Position numbers and translations under genes: made by a program. From Paraburkholderia phenazinium (GTDB lineage: Bacteria; Pseudomonadota; Gammaproteobacteria; Burkholderiales; Burkholderiaceae): a stretch of DNA of 64,000 nucleotides. This document shows, one piece after another, positions 25,538 to 34,145 of this stretch. Every line of letters begins with the position of its first letter. Position 1 is the first letter of the stretch. The stretch lies in NCBI RefSeq assembly GCF_900142845.1, contig NZ_FSRU01000001.1, positions 1 to 64,000 on the forward strand, in the 5' to 3' direction. Under the pieces are notes generated by a model that had not been told where the DNA came from, searched no databases, and saw only the letters and a program-made list of their open reading frames with translations.

Positions 25538-26746
25538 ATGGGATTTTTCGACGCGCTGTTCGTACGCAAGCCCACGCCGGACGCGTTCGCTGCCCTGTTC
25601 ATCGAGGCCGCCAAACGCCGGGGTTTCGACACTTCGTTGCATTACAACGCCGACGAGTTCCGGCTCGAACACGGGGACCACGCCGTCTTCAACCTGCACC
25701 ACGCCTACCGCGCGTATTGCGGCAGCGATAAGCCGGCGCGCGAGACCGCGCTGCAGGGCTTCGTCGCAACGCTATGCGCGAGCCAGCAGGCGGCGCCCGA
25801 GCATCTGTCCGACGCGCGCGCCATGCTGCGCCCGTTGATCCGTGGCCGTGGGGTACTCGAAGACGTGCGCCTGCATCGGCTTCGCACGGCCGGCCGAACG
25901 GCGGCGTTCGCCCCCGAATGGCGTGCGTTCGACGACGACTGCGCGGTGCTGCTGGCGCTCGATTATCCTGAGTCCACTTCGACGTTGATGAGCGGGCCAG
26001 TCGAGTCGTGGGGCCTGACGCTCGACGATGCGCTCGCGATCGCCTGCGACAACCTCCGCGACATCACCGCCGATGCGTTCGTCGAAGTGGCGCGCGGCGT
26101 GTATCGCGGCGACTGGCGCGACGGCTACGACGCAAGCCGCGCGTTGCTGCCGGACCTGCTGCACCGCGCACCGGTGCACGGCTTTCCCGTCTTCATGATT
26201 CCCACCCGCGACGTGTTGCTCGTCACCAGCGACAAGGACGACGGCGGCCTCGCGCGCATGATCGAATTGAGCCGCGAGGCCGCGCAGAGCGGCCGTCCGG
26301 TGTCGCCGTTCATGTACTGCTACCACGAAGGCCTGCGCCGCTTCACGCCGCGTCAGGCCGAGGTGACGCAACGGCTCGCCCAGCTCGCGCTGCGCTATCG
26401 CAAGGATGACTACGACACGCAGAAGGCCGCGCTCGACCGCCTGCACAAGCAGGAAGGACGCGATGTGTTCGTCGCCAACTACCTGCTCTATGGCGCGAAA
26501 GACGAAGCCGGCGAGATGTTCTCCGCCGCGACATGGACGGCGGGCGTCGAATCCCTGCTGCCCCAGGCCGACCGCATCGTGCTGGTGCGTCCCGAGTCGG
26601 GCGAGACGCGCATCGTGCCGTGGCAGCAGATCGCACCGCTCGTGGGCGGCTTGCTCGAAGAAGAGCCGATGTACCCTGTGCGGTATCGGACTCGCGGTTT
26701 TCCCGATCCGGGCCAGTTCGCGTCCTTCGCACCTGGCGATACGTAG
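25538..26746 (+). CDS. DUF1444 family (YtpQ-like) protein
   Basis: A 402-residue soluble protein. The middle, roughly residues 120-290, looks like DUF1444: CAVLLALDYPESTSTLMSGP, LTLDDALAIACDNLRDI, and HGFPVFMIPTRDVLLVTSDK. The N-terminal 100 residues (FFDALFVRKPTPDAFAALFI) and C-terminal block (ADRIVLVRPESGETRIVPW) seem specific to proteobacterial members. The function is unknown. The ATG at 25538 starts MGFFDALF, a common opening for this group. Confidence 0.75.
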   Translation: MGFFDALFVRKPTPDAFAALFIEAAKRRGFDTSLHYNADEFRLEHGDHAVFNLHHAYRAYCGSDKPARETALQGFVATLCASQQAAPEHLSDARAMLRPLIRGRGVLEDVRLHRLRTAGRTAAFAPEWRAFDDDCAVLLALDYPESTSTLMSGPVESWGLTLDDALAIACDNLRDITADAFVEVARGVYRGDWRDGYDASRALLPDLLHRAPVHGFPVFMIPTRDVLLVTSDKDDGGLARMIELSREAAQSGRPVSPFMYCYHEGLRRFTPRQAEVTQRLAQLALRYRKDDYDTQKAALDRLHKQEGRDVFVANYLLYGAKDEAGEMFSAATWTAGVESLLPQADRIVLVRPESGETRIVPWQQIAPLVGGLLEEEPMYPVRYRTRGFPDPGQFASFAPGDT

Positions 26747-26958
26747 ACGCGCGCCGTCTGCCGCTTCCTGCCGTCGCAGGCGGGCCGCCAGATATTCACG
26801 AAAGGCGGCTTGCTCTTTCGTCGCCTTACAAACCATCAAATTCCAGGCTCATCCCACCGATAACCCGTTCGATCAGGCTCGTGCCGTCGAAGTGAGTTCG
26901 TCTTTCGATTGCGTGCGCGCCTGCGCTATCCAACGTGCTTATCTGGAGGAAATGGACC

Positions 26959-27726
26959 ATGTCAGTCGATTCGTTTGGTATGGCGATGGCGTCGCTGCCG
27001 GCGCCTACCCCACCGTCTGCGCCGTCGTCCGTGGACGCGGTACCTGCCGAGAAACAGGCCGCATCGGACAACTCGTCCACGACGTCGGCCTCGAGTACCG
27101 ACCCGCTGATGGCCGCGCTTCAGCAGACGCTGTCGCAACTCGGCTATAGCATGCCGGCCGGCTCGCTCACGAGTACCGGCACCAGCGGCGCGGACAGCGC
27201 GGACGGCAGCAGCACGAGCGGCGTGAGCGCGTCCAGCTCCGACGCAACCAGCACCGGCGCGCAATTCCTCGCCGCGCTGTATCAGGCGCTGGCCCTGCAG
27301 CAATCGATCTCGGCGGACAACGGCGGCACCTCGTCCGGCAACAGTTCGAGCAACGCGATCGCCAGCTTTAACGACTCGGCCAGCTCGGGCGGCGGCGTCA
27401 GCGCGTATCGCGACCTGGGGTCGCGCATTGCGGACTTGTCGAACGCCGCCAACGCGGTCGACAACGATGCGGATGACGACGCCGGCGAGTGGGACGTCGA
27501 AGTCGACGACGTGGAGGTTTCCGAGCCGGAGGAAGCGGAAGACGGCGAGGATCCGCTGGGCAGCGCCGTGTCGAATCTGAACAACGCGTTGCAGGCGCAC
27601 GTCGCCGCGCTCGATTCGGACCCGGGCACGACGGTGACGTTGTCCGACGTGCTCGATGGCCTGTCGGGTACCGCCAGCAGCCTGAACTGGCAGCCGGTGG
27701 GCGTGCTGGTCGACGTGTCGGCCTGA
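26959..27726 (+). CDS. Ser/Thr/Ala-rich acidic protein without cysteine, function unknown
   Basis: A 255-residue low-complexity protein. There is no signal peptide, no membrane helix and no cysteine. Residues 15-100 are Ser/Thr/Ala/Gly-rich, with a short amphipathic segment MAALQQTLSQLGYSMP; residues about 175-200 are very acidic (DNDADDDAGEWDVEVDDVEV). The C-terminal part (AVSNLNNALQAHVAALDSDP) is more helical. GGAGG precedes the ATG at 26959. I do not recognise a family. The composition resembles proteins exported by non-Sec routes (harpin-like), which is only an analogy. Confidence 0.65.
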   Translation: MSVDSFGMAMASLPAPTPPSAPSSVDAVPAEKQAASDNSSTTSASSTDPLMAALQQTLSQLGYSMPAGSLTSTGTSGADSADGSSTSGVSASSSDATSTGAQFLAALYQALALQQSISADNGGTSSGNSSSNAIASFNDSASSGGGVSAYRDLGSRIADLSNAANAVDNDADDDAGEWDVEVDDVEVSEPEEAEDGEDPLGSAVSNLNNALQAHVAALDSDPGTTVTLSDVLDGLSGTASSLNWQPVGVLVDVSA

Positions 27727-27851
27727 GCGAGGGGCGTGGCGCGGTAGGCGCGGGGTTGGGTGCGCTGGGCCGGGTTCAACCGGGTTGGGTGCGCCGGCCT
27801 CGACGGCCAACTCAGGCGCCGTCACGACTGCGCCTAAAGCCGGTAACGCGT

Positions 27852-28646
27852 CTAAAGAACCCCAGACTTCCAGATCATCTGCGCGGCCGCCGCGAGGACA
27901 AACAGCAGCACCAGCTTGCGGAAAGCCGCCGGATGCAGTTTGTCGCGCAGCGGCCGCACGATCAGCATGCCGGCAATCACCGGAATGCTTGCGGCGGCCG
28001 AGAGAGCGAGATCGATCCAGCTCGCGTGCGCGCCGCCGCTGAACGCGACGATCAGCGTAATGATCGAGACCACGAGGATGATGGCGATCTGCTTGGTGAA
28101 CACCTTGCCGCTCGCGCCGGTGGCGATCAGGTACATGGCCAGCAGCGGGCCGGGCACGGAAGCGATGCTCTCCATCACGGCCGCGCCAAAGCCGAGTACC
28201 AGACCCACCGGTTTGGCGAGGCCCGGCGACAGCGTGAGCCGCGGCGAGGCGAACAGCAGCAGCGCCGCGACGATCAGCAGAATGCCGGCGGCGGCTTGCG
28301 CACGATGCGGCGCCAGCGAAATCAGCATCGTCACGCCGACAATGTTGCCGAGCACCGTGCCGACCAGCGGCGCCGCGATCCGGCGCACCGTGGCGAGCAT
28401 CTGGCCGCCTTCGAGCGCCTGCGGGATATTGCCGAGGATGATCGGCATGGACAACAGCAACACCGCCGCCTTGATGGGCAGGAAGTGGCTGAGAATCGGC
28501 ATCGCGACCAGCGGTACGCCGATGCTGACCACCCCCTTCACCATGCCGCCCAATACCAGCGCAGCCAGGATGCCGAGCAGCGCGTACAGATCGAGTGCCT
28601 GCAGCGCGGAGCCTAAAACGCCGTCGGAAAGAGTGATGTGAACCAT
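27852..28646 (-). CDS. Sulfite exporter TauE/SafE (TSUP) family transporter
   Basis: A 264-residue membrane protein with about eight hydrophobic helices in the TSUP two-repeat layout. The first repeat opens with LAALVLGGMVKGVVSIGVPL, the family's GxxxGxxxG-rich start, and the second with VGLVLGFGAAVMESIASVPG. TSUP proteins move sulfite, taurine-derived or organic sulfonate anions. The ATG at 28646 (MVHITLSDG) sits at the natural start of the fold. The genes either side both encode low-complexity proteins. Confidence 0.88.
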   Translation of the reverse strand: MVHITLSDGVLGSALQALDLYALLGILAALVLGGMVKGVVSIGVPLVAMPILSHFLPIKAAVLLLSMPIILGNIPQALEGGQMLATVRRIAAPLVGTVLGNIVGVTMLISLAPHRAQAAAGILLIVAALLLFASPRLTLSPGLAKPVGLVLGFGAAVMESIASVPGPLLAMYLIATGASGKVFTKQIAIILVVSIITLIVAFSGGAHASWIDLALSAAASIPVIAGMLIVRPLRDKLHPAAFRKLVLLFVLAAAAQMIWKSGVL

Positions 28647-28889
28647 GGATGGGGTCGATGTCCGCCGGAGCCGCATGATACCGCGGCGCGCGCAGGGCCG
28701 GGACTGGCCCTTACGGCGCCTTACCAACGCTAAAGATAAGTTTCTGCAAGGTCGTCAAAACAGACGTGATGGGATCGTACGACCGGGGGCGGTTTGTCGT
28801 ATGACCTGCTTTGCGGCTGTGGCTTTGCACGCGTGGCCTTTCGATGCGCAGCCCTGCCGGCCGGGATACAAGAATGAGGAAAGATTGCC

Positions 28890-29429
28890 ATGCAAATCAG
28901 CAACGCCGCGCCGTCACCCACGCTGACGCAAACAGCGGCCAGCGAAAACGCAGCATCGGATCCGGCATCGGTGTCCGCGAATAATGCTGCCCCGACCACA
29001 ACCACCGCCGCGACCTCGGCGACCAGTGGCCCGAGCCAGGATTCGGCCGTCACCATTTCGCCGGAGGGCGCGGCCGCCGCGGCGCGGGAAGCGAGCGGCG
29101 CCCAGAGCGGCACGGCTACACAGGACAGCGCGACGTCGAACGATACTGACGGCGCCACTGACACCGGCACGACAACGGGCACAGCGGCTGCCGCAAGCAA
29201 CGCAGGCACGACAGATGACACAAGCGACACGAGCGACGCCGGCACCGCAGGAACGACCGACGATCCCGGCAATACCGCCAACGTCTCGCCGCTGAAGTCG
29301 CTCGCCTACGGCACGCTGGGACTCGAGCGCCCCGATCAGCCGCAGGAAAATCACAACGCTTTCTACACGGCTGGACGGTGGATCGCAGCGGGGCTCACCA
29401 TCGGCGGCATCATTTCGCTGCTGGTGTAA
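28890..29429 (+). CDS. Ala/Thr-rich protein with C-terminal membrane segment, function unknown
   Basis: A 179-residue protein: residues 1-130 are Ala/Thr/Ser/Asp low complexity with one short motif SAVTISPEGAAAAAREASGA; the end is LKSLAYGTLGLERPDQPQEN then a hydrophobic segment WIAAGLTIGGIISLLV. It has no signal peptide and no cysteine. AGGAAAG lies about 8 bp before the ATG. The SPEG-type motif is reminiscent of flagellum-related or exported proteins but proves nothing. The conserved C-terminal part suggests that the anchor and YGTLGLERPDQP box are the functional piece. Confidence 0.65.
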   Translation: MQISNAAPSPTLTQTAASENAASDPASVSANNAAPTTTTAATSATSGPSQDSAVTISPEGAAAAAREASGAQSGTATQDSATSNDTDGATDTGTTTGTAAAASNAGTTDDTSDTSDAGTAGTTDDPGNTANVSPLKSLAYGTLGLERPDQPQENHNAFYTAGRWIAAGLTIGGIISLLV

Positions 29430-29517
29430 AGGCAAGTGCGGGGCGGCGGCGGATCAGGAGATCGGCAGTCGGGCGCTGCGGCAGCTTGAAGGATTGCTCC
29501 GTAGTGCGCGTTGCCGC

Positions 29518-30150
29518 TCAGCTTCGATCCGCGAGTCCGGTCAACTCACCCGGCTCGTTGAACGCCGCATCCGGACTCATGCGCGTCAGCGCGGCGAAGT
29601 CCGTGTATCCCCAGCCCACCGCGCCGAAACGGATCCCGATCTTGCGCGCCGCATGTGCATCGCGAATCTCGTCGCCAATGTAAATGGCGTCCGTTCTTTC
29701 GACGCGCGTCGCCTGCAGGATTCTGCGCAGGCGATGCGCTTTGCCGAACAAACCCGAACTGCATTCGACCGCGGCAAAGCGCTCGACCAGCGCCTCGCCG
29801 AGCACGGCCTCGACATTGGCAAGCGAATTCGACGTAGCCAACGCAAGCATGACCTGACGGTCCGCGAGGCTTTGCAGCGCCTGCGCGATGCCGGCGAACG
29901 GCCGGATCTCGCCGCTGCGCTGCTGCATGAGCGCCCTGAAATCGAGCAGCACTCTGGGCACACGATGTACGGGCAGCCGCAAATCACGGAGGATCTCGCG
30001 TGCGCCCATGGAGCGCAGCCTGTCCACTTCGTGATGCTCGACCTGTCTGAAGTCATGGCGAACCGCGAGACCATTGATCGAGTCGATAAACAGCGGGAAG
30101 GTATCGGCCAAGGTGCCGTCGAAATCGAAGATTGCGAGTTTGATTGCCAT
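29518..30150 (-). CDS. HAD family hydrolase (phosphoglycolate-phosphatase-like)
   Basis: A 210-residue HAD phosphatase. Motif I is FDFDGTLADTFPL, motif II is ALATSNS, and motifs III/IV lie in GKAHRLRRILQAT and IYIGDEIRDAHAARKIGI. The small cap after motif I places it with Gph-like enzymes that remove phosphate from small metabolites. The ATG at 30150 gives MAIKLAIFDFDG, the typical start. A perfect 9-bp hairpin lies 34 bp upstream in its 5' region. Confidence 0.88.
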   Translation of the reverse strand: MAIKLAIFDFDGTLADTFPLFIDSINGLAVRHDFRQVEHHEVDRLRSMGAREILRDLRLPVHRVPRVLLDFRALMQQRSGEIRPFAGIAQALQSLADRQVMLALATSNSLANVEAVLGEALVERFAAVECSSGLFGKAHRLRRILQATRVERTDAIYIGDEIRDAHAARKIGIRFGAVGWGYTDFAALTRMSPDAAFNEPGELTGLADRS

Positions 30151-30183
30151 GGATCGATTACTGAAGCTCACTTGACACGACAC

Positions 30184-30207
30184 GTCACCCCGAAGCGCCG
30201 GGGTGAC
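30184..30207. promoter_or_regulatory. Perfect hairpin upstream of the HAD gene
   Basis: GTCACCCCG at 30184-30192 and CGGGGTGAC at 30199-30207 pair perfectly around a 6-base loop. It sits 34 bp before the minus-strand HAD start, so it may lie in its leader RNA or be an operator. No T-run follows on either strand. Confidence 0.4.
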
Positions 30208-30420
30208 TGGTGCGGCTATCTTACCCTCGGCGAGCATAGGCAGTTGCGTCCGCAATCGTGTCGGTTGGCATAACGTACGAAACGACGTTAAAGTAATGCG
30301 CTCAAGTGGACCGCCGCGATATATATGCGGCGCATCAACAAGCGGGGCGCCTCAGCCACGATACGAGTACAGAGAACCGAATGCGCCCATTCCATCGTCG
30401 TCAATAGAACGGAGGGTTTC

Positions 30421-31413
30421 TTGGACGACTCACTTCAGCAATCCGCACAAACCACCCATGACCTGACAACTTCAGCGCGCAGCAAGCGGCTGTTGCGCCG
30501 GGTGTTCGTCGGCAATCACGGCATTCGGTGGCCCTGGAGAATCGCGCTGTTCATTGCGACGTTTCTCGGCGTCGCATTCGGCATGGCCAAGCTGCTGCAC
30601 TATGTTTTTGGACCCATCCCTAACAGCGAGTCGCTGTTGACGCTGCTGCCGTTCTACCTCGGCGAGTGCGTCCAGATCGTCAGCCTGATGGTGGCATTGG
30701 CCGTGGTGTCGGCTATCGAGCGGCGTCCCATGCTGTCCTTCGGCTTGCAAGGGTCCGCAGGATGGTCACGCTTCGCCGGTGGGTTGATCTGCGGATTCGT
30801 TGCGATCAGCGTGACGGTGTTTGCGCTGATGCAGATGCACGTGCTGACGCTCGACGCCCCCACGGCACATGGTGCGACCGCATGGTTGGGCGCGTTAGCC
30901 TGGGGCGGCGTGTTCCTGCTGGTCGCCATTTTCGAAGAGTCGGCGTTGCGCGGCTACCTTCAATACACGCTGACGCAAGGCATCGGTTTCTGGTGGAGCG
31001 CGATCCTGCTGTCGGTCCTGTTCGGCGGCCTGCACGGTTCCAATCCCGGCGAAACACCCGTGGGTCTCATCTCCGCTGGAGCCTTCGGTATCGTGTTCTG
31101 CTTGAGCCTTTGGTATACGGGCTCGTTGTTCTGGGCGATCGGTTTCCATGCCGCCTGGGACTGGGGCGAATCGTACTTCTACGGCACGTCCGACAGCGGC
31201 ACGTTGGTGGACCATCGGTTCTTCACCGCACATCCGTTCGGTAACGTCCTGCTGAGCGGCGGCAAAACCGGCCCGGAAGGCAGCGTGCTGGCGCTTGTGC
31301 TGCTCGCCGTGATGGCCGTGCTGATGCGCTTGTGGTGGGGACGCCGCACCACGTCTCCGTTCAGCGGCAACGGCTGGAAACCGGCACGGCAGCAACCGCT
31401 AACGAACAGTTAG
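30421..31413 (+). CDS. CPBP family intramembrane metalloprotease
   Basis: A 330-residue membrane protein with about eight helices. The CPBP (Abi) motifs are present in order: EESALRGYLQYTL (EExxxR), SVLFGGLHG (FxxxH) and GFHAAWDWGESYFYG (HxxxD/N). These residues bind the metal in Rce1-like proteases; some bacterial members process signals or bacteriocin-immunity substrates. I chose TTG 30421 because GGAGGG lies 4 bp before it; upstream in-frame codons add an implausible basic stretch. Pathway is unknown. Confidence 0.85.
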   Translation: MDDSLQQSAQTTHDLTTSARSKRLLRRVFVGNHGIRWPWRIALFIATFLGVAFGMAKLLHYVFGPIPNSESLLTLLPFYLGECVQIVSLMVALAVVSAIERRPMLSFGLQGSAGWSRFAGGLICGFVAISVTVFALMQMHVLTLDAPTAHGATAWLGALAWGGVFLLVAIFEESALRGYLQYTLTQGIGFWWSAILLSVLFGGLHGSNPGETPVGLISAGAFGIVFCLSLWYTGSLFWAIGFHAAWDWGESYFYGTSDSGTLVDHRFFTAHPFGNVLLSGGKTGPEGSVLALVLLAVMAVLMRLWWGRRTTSPFSGNGWKPARQQPLTNS

Positions 31414-31499
31414 CAGAACCATTCATATCGCCGTCAGCAAACACTGCGTGATTGCGGCCAGACGCTACGCGCGGATCACCTGCACGTCACGACCATCCG

Positions 31500-31958
31500 A
31501 TGAAAATCGAAGACATCCAGACCAACGACGAATTCAGCCTCGAAGCGATGATGCTGCGAACCATCAAAACGAGCGTGCCGGTGGAGGAGGCGGAGATGAA
31601 TGAGATCGTCGCCAATGTCCTCGCGAACATGCGTTGGGCGTTCGAGCATGCCCAGCAATGCGTGCACCTGAAATGCGTCGATGACGGGCGCATCGTTGGC
31701 GTCGTACTCGTGAAGAACTTCTGGAATCTGTGCAGTCTGTTTGTCGAGCCGAGCTACCACCGGCGCGGCATCGGTCGTCTTCTGATTCAGGAAGCAATCA
31801 AACAATGCGCGGCGCGCAGCGAGCGGCCTTATCTGCGGATCAATGCGGCGGCGAACGCCGTGGAGTTTTATCGCGCGATGGGATTCATGCCGGTGGAGGA
31901 TGCACGGCGATTCGGTATGAGTACGCCGATGGCGTTGACGTTGTCCGCGCCGTCCTGA
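31500..31958 (+). CDS. GNAT family N-acetyltransferase
   Basis: A 152-residue GNAT protein: strand GRIVGVVLVKNFWNLCSLFV, acetyl-CoA loop YHRRGIGRLLIQEAIKQC and the late NAAANAVEFYRAMGFMPVED. The loop R-R-G-I-G fits the Q/RxxGxG/A consensus. The acceptor is unknown. The ATG at 31500 (MKIEDIQTNDEF) precedes the first helix; an upstream frame lacks a ribosome site. It ends 20 bp before the convergent ProQ-domain gene. Confidence 0.88.
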   Translation: MKIEDIQTNDEFSLEAMMLRTIKTSVPVEEAEMNEIVANVLANMRWAFEHAQQCVHLKCVDDGRIVGVVLVKNFWNLCSLFVEPSYHRRGIGRLLIQEAIKQCAARSERPYLRINAAANAVEFYRAMGFMPVEDARRFGMSTPMALTLSAPS

Positions 31959-31978
31959 TTCAGGACGGCGCTGCCTGA

Positions 31979-32764
31979 TTAAGCTGCGTTGCCCTGTTGG
32001 GCGGCGCTGTCTTGCGAAGCGGCATGGCCTTGCTCGGCTGCAACGTCATGCTGGGCAGCAACGTCCTGCTGAACCGCGCGCTCTTCCTGCGCAGCAACAC
32101 CCTGCTGAACCGCAGAACCTTCTTGCGAAACCACCGCATCCTGCTGCGCGGGGCTTTCTTGCTGAGGCTGAGCGGCAGCGACCGGCTGACCCGCGCCAGC
32201 TTGCGCCGCGTTCTTCGTTCTTTGCCGCTTGGCCTGCAAGCCGCGCGCACGCGCCGCTTCCGCCGGCAGCACCTGGCCGGCATCCTGACCGTTCAGGTCG
32301 ACGCGCATGGCGTTTTCAGTGACGCAGGCCCAATAGCGGCTACCCCAGCACCACACCTTGATGGCGTCGCGCAGGGCCGCTTCGTTCAGGCCGAGTTCTT
32401 CCGCGTGTTCGAGCAGATCCTTGAAGATGCCCACCTTGAGCGGCACTTTCGGGGCCGGATTCTTGGGGAACGCTTTCGGGAACCGCTTCTGCAGCTTGCC
32501 AATAGACAGCACAACGGGGTCGACCGGTTTCGACTTTTGCGCAGGCGCTTTCTGCGCCTGAGCCTGAGCCTGCCGAGCAGCCGTGGGCGCAGCCCGTCCT
32601 GGCCTCGCCGGCCTCGCCGGCCTCGCTTGCTTCGGTGCCTCGGCCTGCTTCGCTGGCTTGGCGTTTTGCGCCGGCTTGGCATGCTGCGCACGCTTCGCCA
32701 CGCGTTTTTCTTCAGCCTGTTTCGCCAGCTGGTCTTTCAGTGCAGCGAGTTGTTCAAAGCCCAT
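31979..32764 (-). CDS. ProQ/FinO domain RNA-binding protein with repetitive tail
   Basis: A 261-residue protein. The FinO/ProQ domain lies near residues 82-180: LQKRFPKAFP, PLKVGIFKDLLEHAEELGL, LRDAIKVWCWGSRYWACV and DAGQVLPAEAARAR. N-terminal to it is an Ala/Lys/Arg/Pro-rich linker (residues 20-80) and C-terminal to it a Gln/Ala/Asp/Glu-rich imperfect repeat (residues 185-261, for example AVQQDVAAQHDVAAEQGHAA). ProQ proteins bind structured RNA and sRNA-mRNA duplexes. The low-complexity arms are typical of Burkholderiales members but the C-terminal repeat is unusually long. Confidence 0.9.
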   Translation of the reverse strand: MGFEQLAALKDQLAKQAEEKRVAKRAQHAKPAQNAKPAKQAEAPKQARPARPARPGRAAPTAARQAQAQAQKAPAQKSKPVDPVVLSIGKLQKRFPKAFPKNPAPKVPLKVGIFKDLLEHAEELGLNEAALRDAIKVWCWGSRYWACVTENAMRVDLNGQDAGQVLPAEAARARGLQAKRQRTKNAAQAGAGQPVAAAQPQQESPAQQDAVVSQEGSAVQQGVAAQEERAVQQDVAAQHDVAAEQGHAASQDSAAQQGNAA

Positions 32765-32823
32765 GATGCAGTCTACGACGAGGAAAATGCGTGGATTGTA
32801 GCAGTTCGATCAGAAAGCGATAT

Positions 32824-33477
32824 TTACGCTTTCGGCGCATCACCAGGCGCGGCGCGGGTTGTGGCCGTAAACGGGCGCTGCGCCGAATCCAGGTAGACGT
32901 GCACGAGCTGCCGGATTTCCGCCTGAAGCAAGCGGCGTGCCGCAGGTTTTTCGTCCGCGACAACGGCGAGACCCTTGAGCACGTGCAGAAGCACCACCGC
33001 CATGGTTTCCGATTTCGCCTTGTTGAGCGCGGGAATGACCGTGCGCAGAATGCCCGCCAATCCTTCGCGCATCGCCTGGCGAAACTTCACGCGCCGCTCG
33101 TCGCTGCCGCCGCGCGCGTCAAGCAGTGCGACAGCAATACTGCGCCGCGACTGCAACGACATCATGAAGTCGACCAGCGCATCGGCCAGCGCGTCGAGCG
33201 TCATGGCAGACGCCGCCTGGGCGAGTGCGGCGAAACGCTCCATCAACTGTTGCGCGTAGCGCTCCAGCAAGGCGTCCGCCAACACTTCCTTGGACGGGAA
33301 AAACCGGTACAGCGAGCCGATCGCGGTGCCGGAGCGCGCTGCAATCTCAGTCATCGTCGCCGCGTCGTAGCCCTTTTCGGTGAACACCTCGGCGCCCGCT
33401 TCCATTATTGCCGCAACACGCAGGTGTCCCCGCTGCCGCTTCGGTTCGTGCGCGCCCGTGGAGCGTGTGCTTGACAT
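32824..33477 (-). CDS. TetR family transcriptional regulator
   Basis: A 217-residue TetR protein. The DNA-binding domain is at residues about 18-65: IMEAGAEVFTEKGYDAATMT followed by EIAARSGTAIGSLYRFFPSK. The ligand-binding half (residues 70-200) is helical and unassigned. The start could be 33477 (MSSTRSTGAHE) or 33492. The divergent region upstream carries a strong promoter and a perfect 22-bp palindrome, which fits TetR autoregulation and control of the membrane-protein gene at 33718. Confidence 0.9.
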   Translation of the reverse strand: MSSTRSTGAHEPKRQRGHLRVAAIMEAGAEVFTEKGYDAATMTEIAARSGTAIGSLYRFFPSKEVLADALLERYAQQLMERFAALAQAASAMTLDALADALVDFMMSLQSRRSIAVALLDARGGSDERRVKFRQAMREGLAGILRTVIPALNKAKSETMAVVLLHVLKGLAVVADEKPAARRLLQAEIRQLVHVYLDSAQRPFTATTRAAPGDAPKA

Positions 33478-33613
33478 GTCAGTTAGTCCCATCTACCGGT
33501 GTTTTGCAGGAATCGACCCGCATGTTAGCGCTGGTGGCGGCGAAGACCCAAATCTGGTGTCGGCCCGCGCGGACGAAACGCCGGCATGCGCGTCTCGCGG
33601 CAGCATGCGGCGT

Positions 33614-33666
33614 TTGACTTATGCGAGGGTGTCCTCTACTATTTTATGAGAGGATATCCTCTCATA
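33614..33666 (+). promoter_or_regulatory. Sigma70-type promoter with adjacent 22-bp palindrome (TetR operator)
   Basis: TTGACT at 33614-33619 and TACTAT at 33637-33642 are separated by 17 bp, a near-ideal sigma-70 promoter reading toward the gene at 33718. A perfect 22-bp palindrome with half-site TATGAGAGGAT occupies 33645-33666, exactly where the transcription start would lie. Bound repressor would block transcription. A partial half-site (GTCCTCT) overlaps the spacer. Confidence 0.7.
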
Positions 33667-33717
33667 TCTTTCAAGGCTATCCGGTTTTGACTGACTGTCC
33701 GCGCTTTCGTTAGCAGC

Positions 33718-34071
33718 ATGAAAGCAATCCGTCACACCACCCTTTCCTTAGGTCATCGCATGCACTACCTCGCTGCTTTCTTTGCCGGTGCTTTTCTCTG
33801 CAACAGCATCCCGCACCTCGTTGCAGGGTTGCAGGGCGTCCCCTTTCCGTCACCCTTTGCGAAACCGCACGGCGTCGGCGACTCTTCCTCGCTCGTGAAC
33901 TTCGTGTGGGGCTTTTTCAATCTGCTGGTCGGTCTTTATCTGTTTTCGCGCCACCCGGTCACGCTCGACTTCACCCCGGACCTGATCGCGCCGCTCGCCG
34001 GTGCGTTGGCCATCGGACTTTTTACGTCCGTGCACTTCGGCAAGGTCTGGCAGGACAAGCACGCACGCTAA
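33718..34071 (+). CDS. Small membrane protein, probable TetR-regulated
   Basis: A 117-residue protein with three to four hydrophobic segments: MHYLAAFFAGAFLCNSIPHL, LVNFVWGFFNLLVGLYLFS, and LIAPLAGALAIGLFTSVHFG. I do not recognise a named family. It lies downstream of the best promoter/operator in the window and divergent to the TetR gene, so it is the probable regulated gene. The ATG at 33718 (MKAIRHTTLSLGH) or the internal ATG at 33760 may be the true start. Confidence 0.75.
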   Translation: MKAIRHTTLSLGHRMHYLAAFFAGAFLCNSIPHLVAGLQGVPFPSPFAKPHGVGDSSSLVNFVWGFFNLLVGLYLFSRHPVTLDFTPDLIAPLAGALAIGLFTSVHFGKVWQDKHAR

Positions 34072-34145
34072 AACCCTGAATCACGCCTATGACAAGAAGC
34101 GCTTGTCAGTTGACGAACACCGCGTTCGCCGATATTGTTCGTCCC

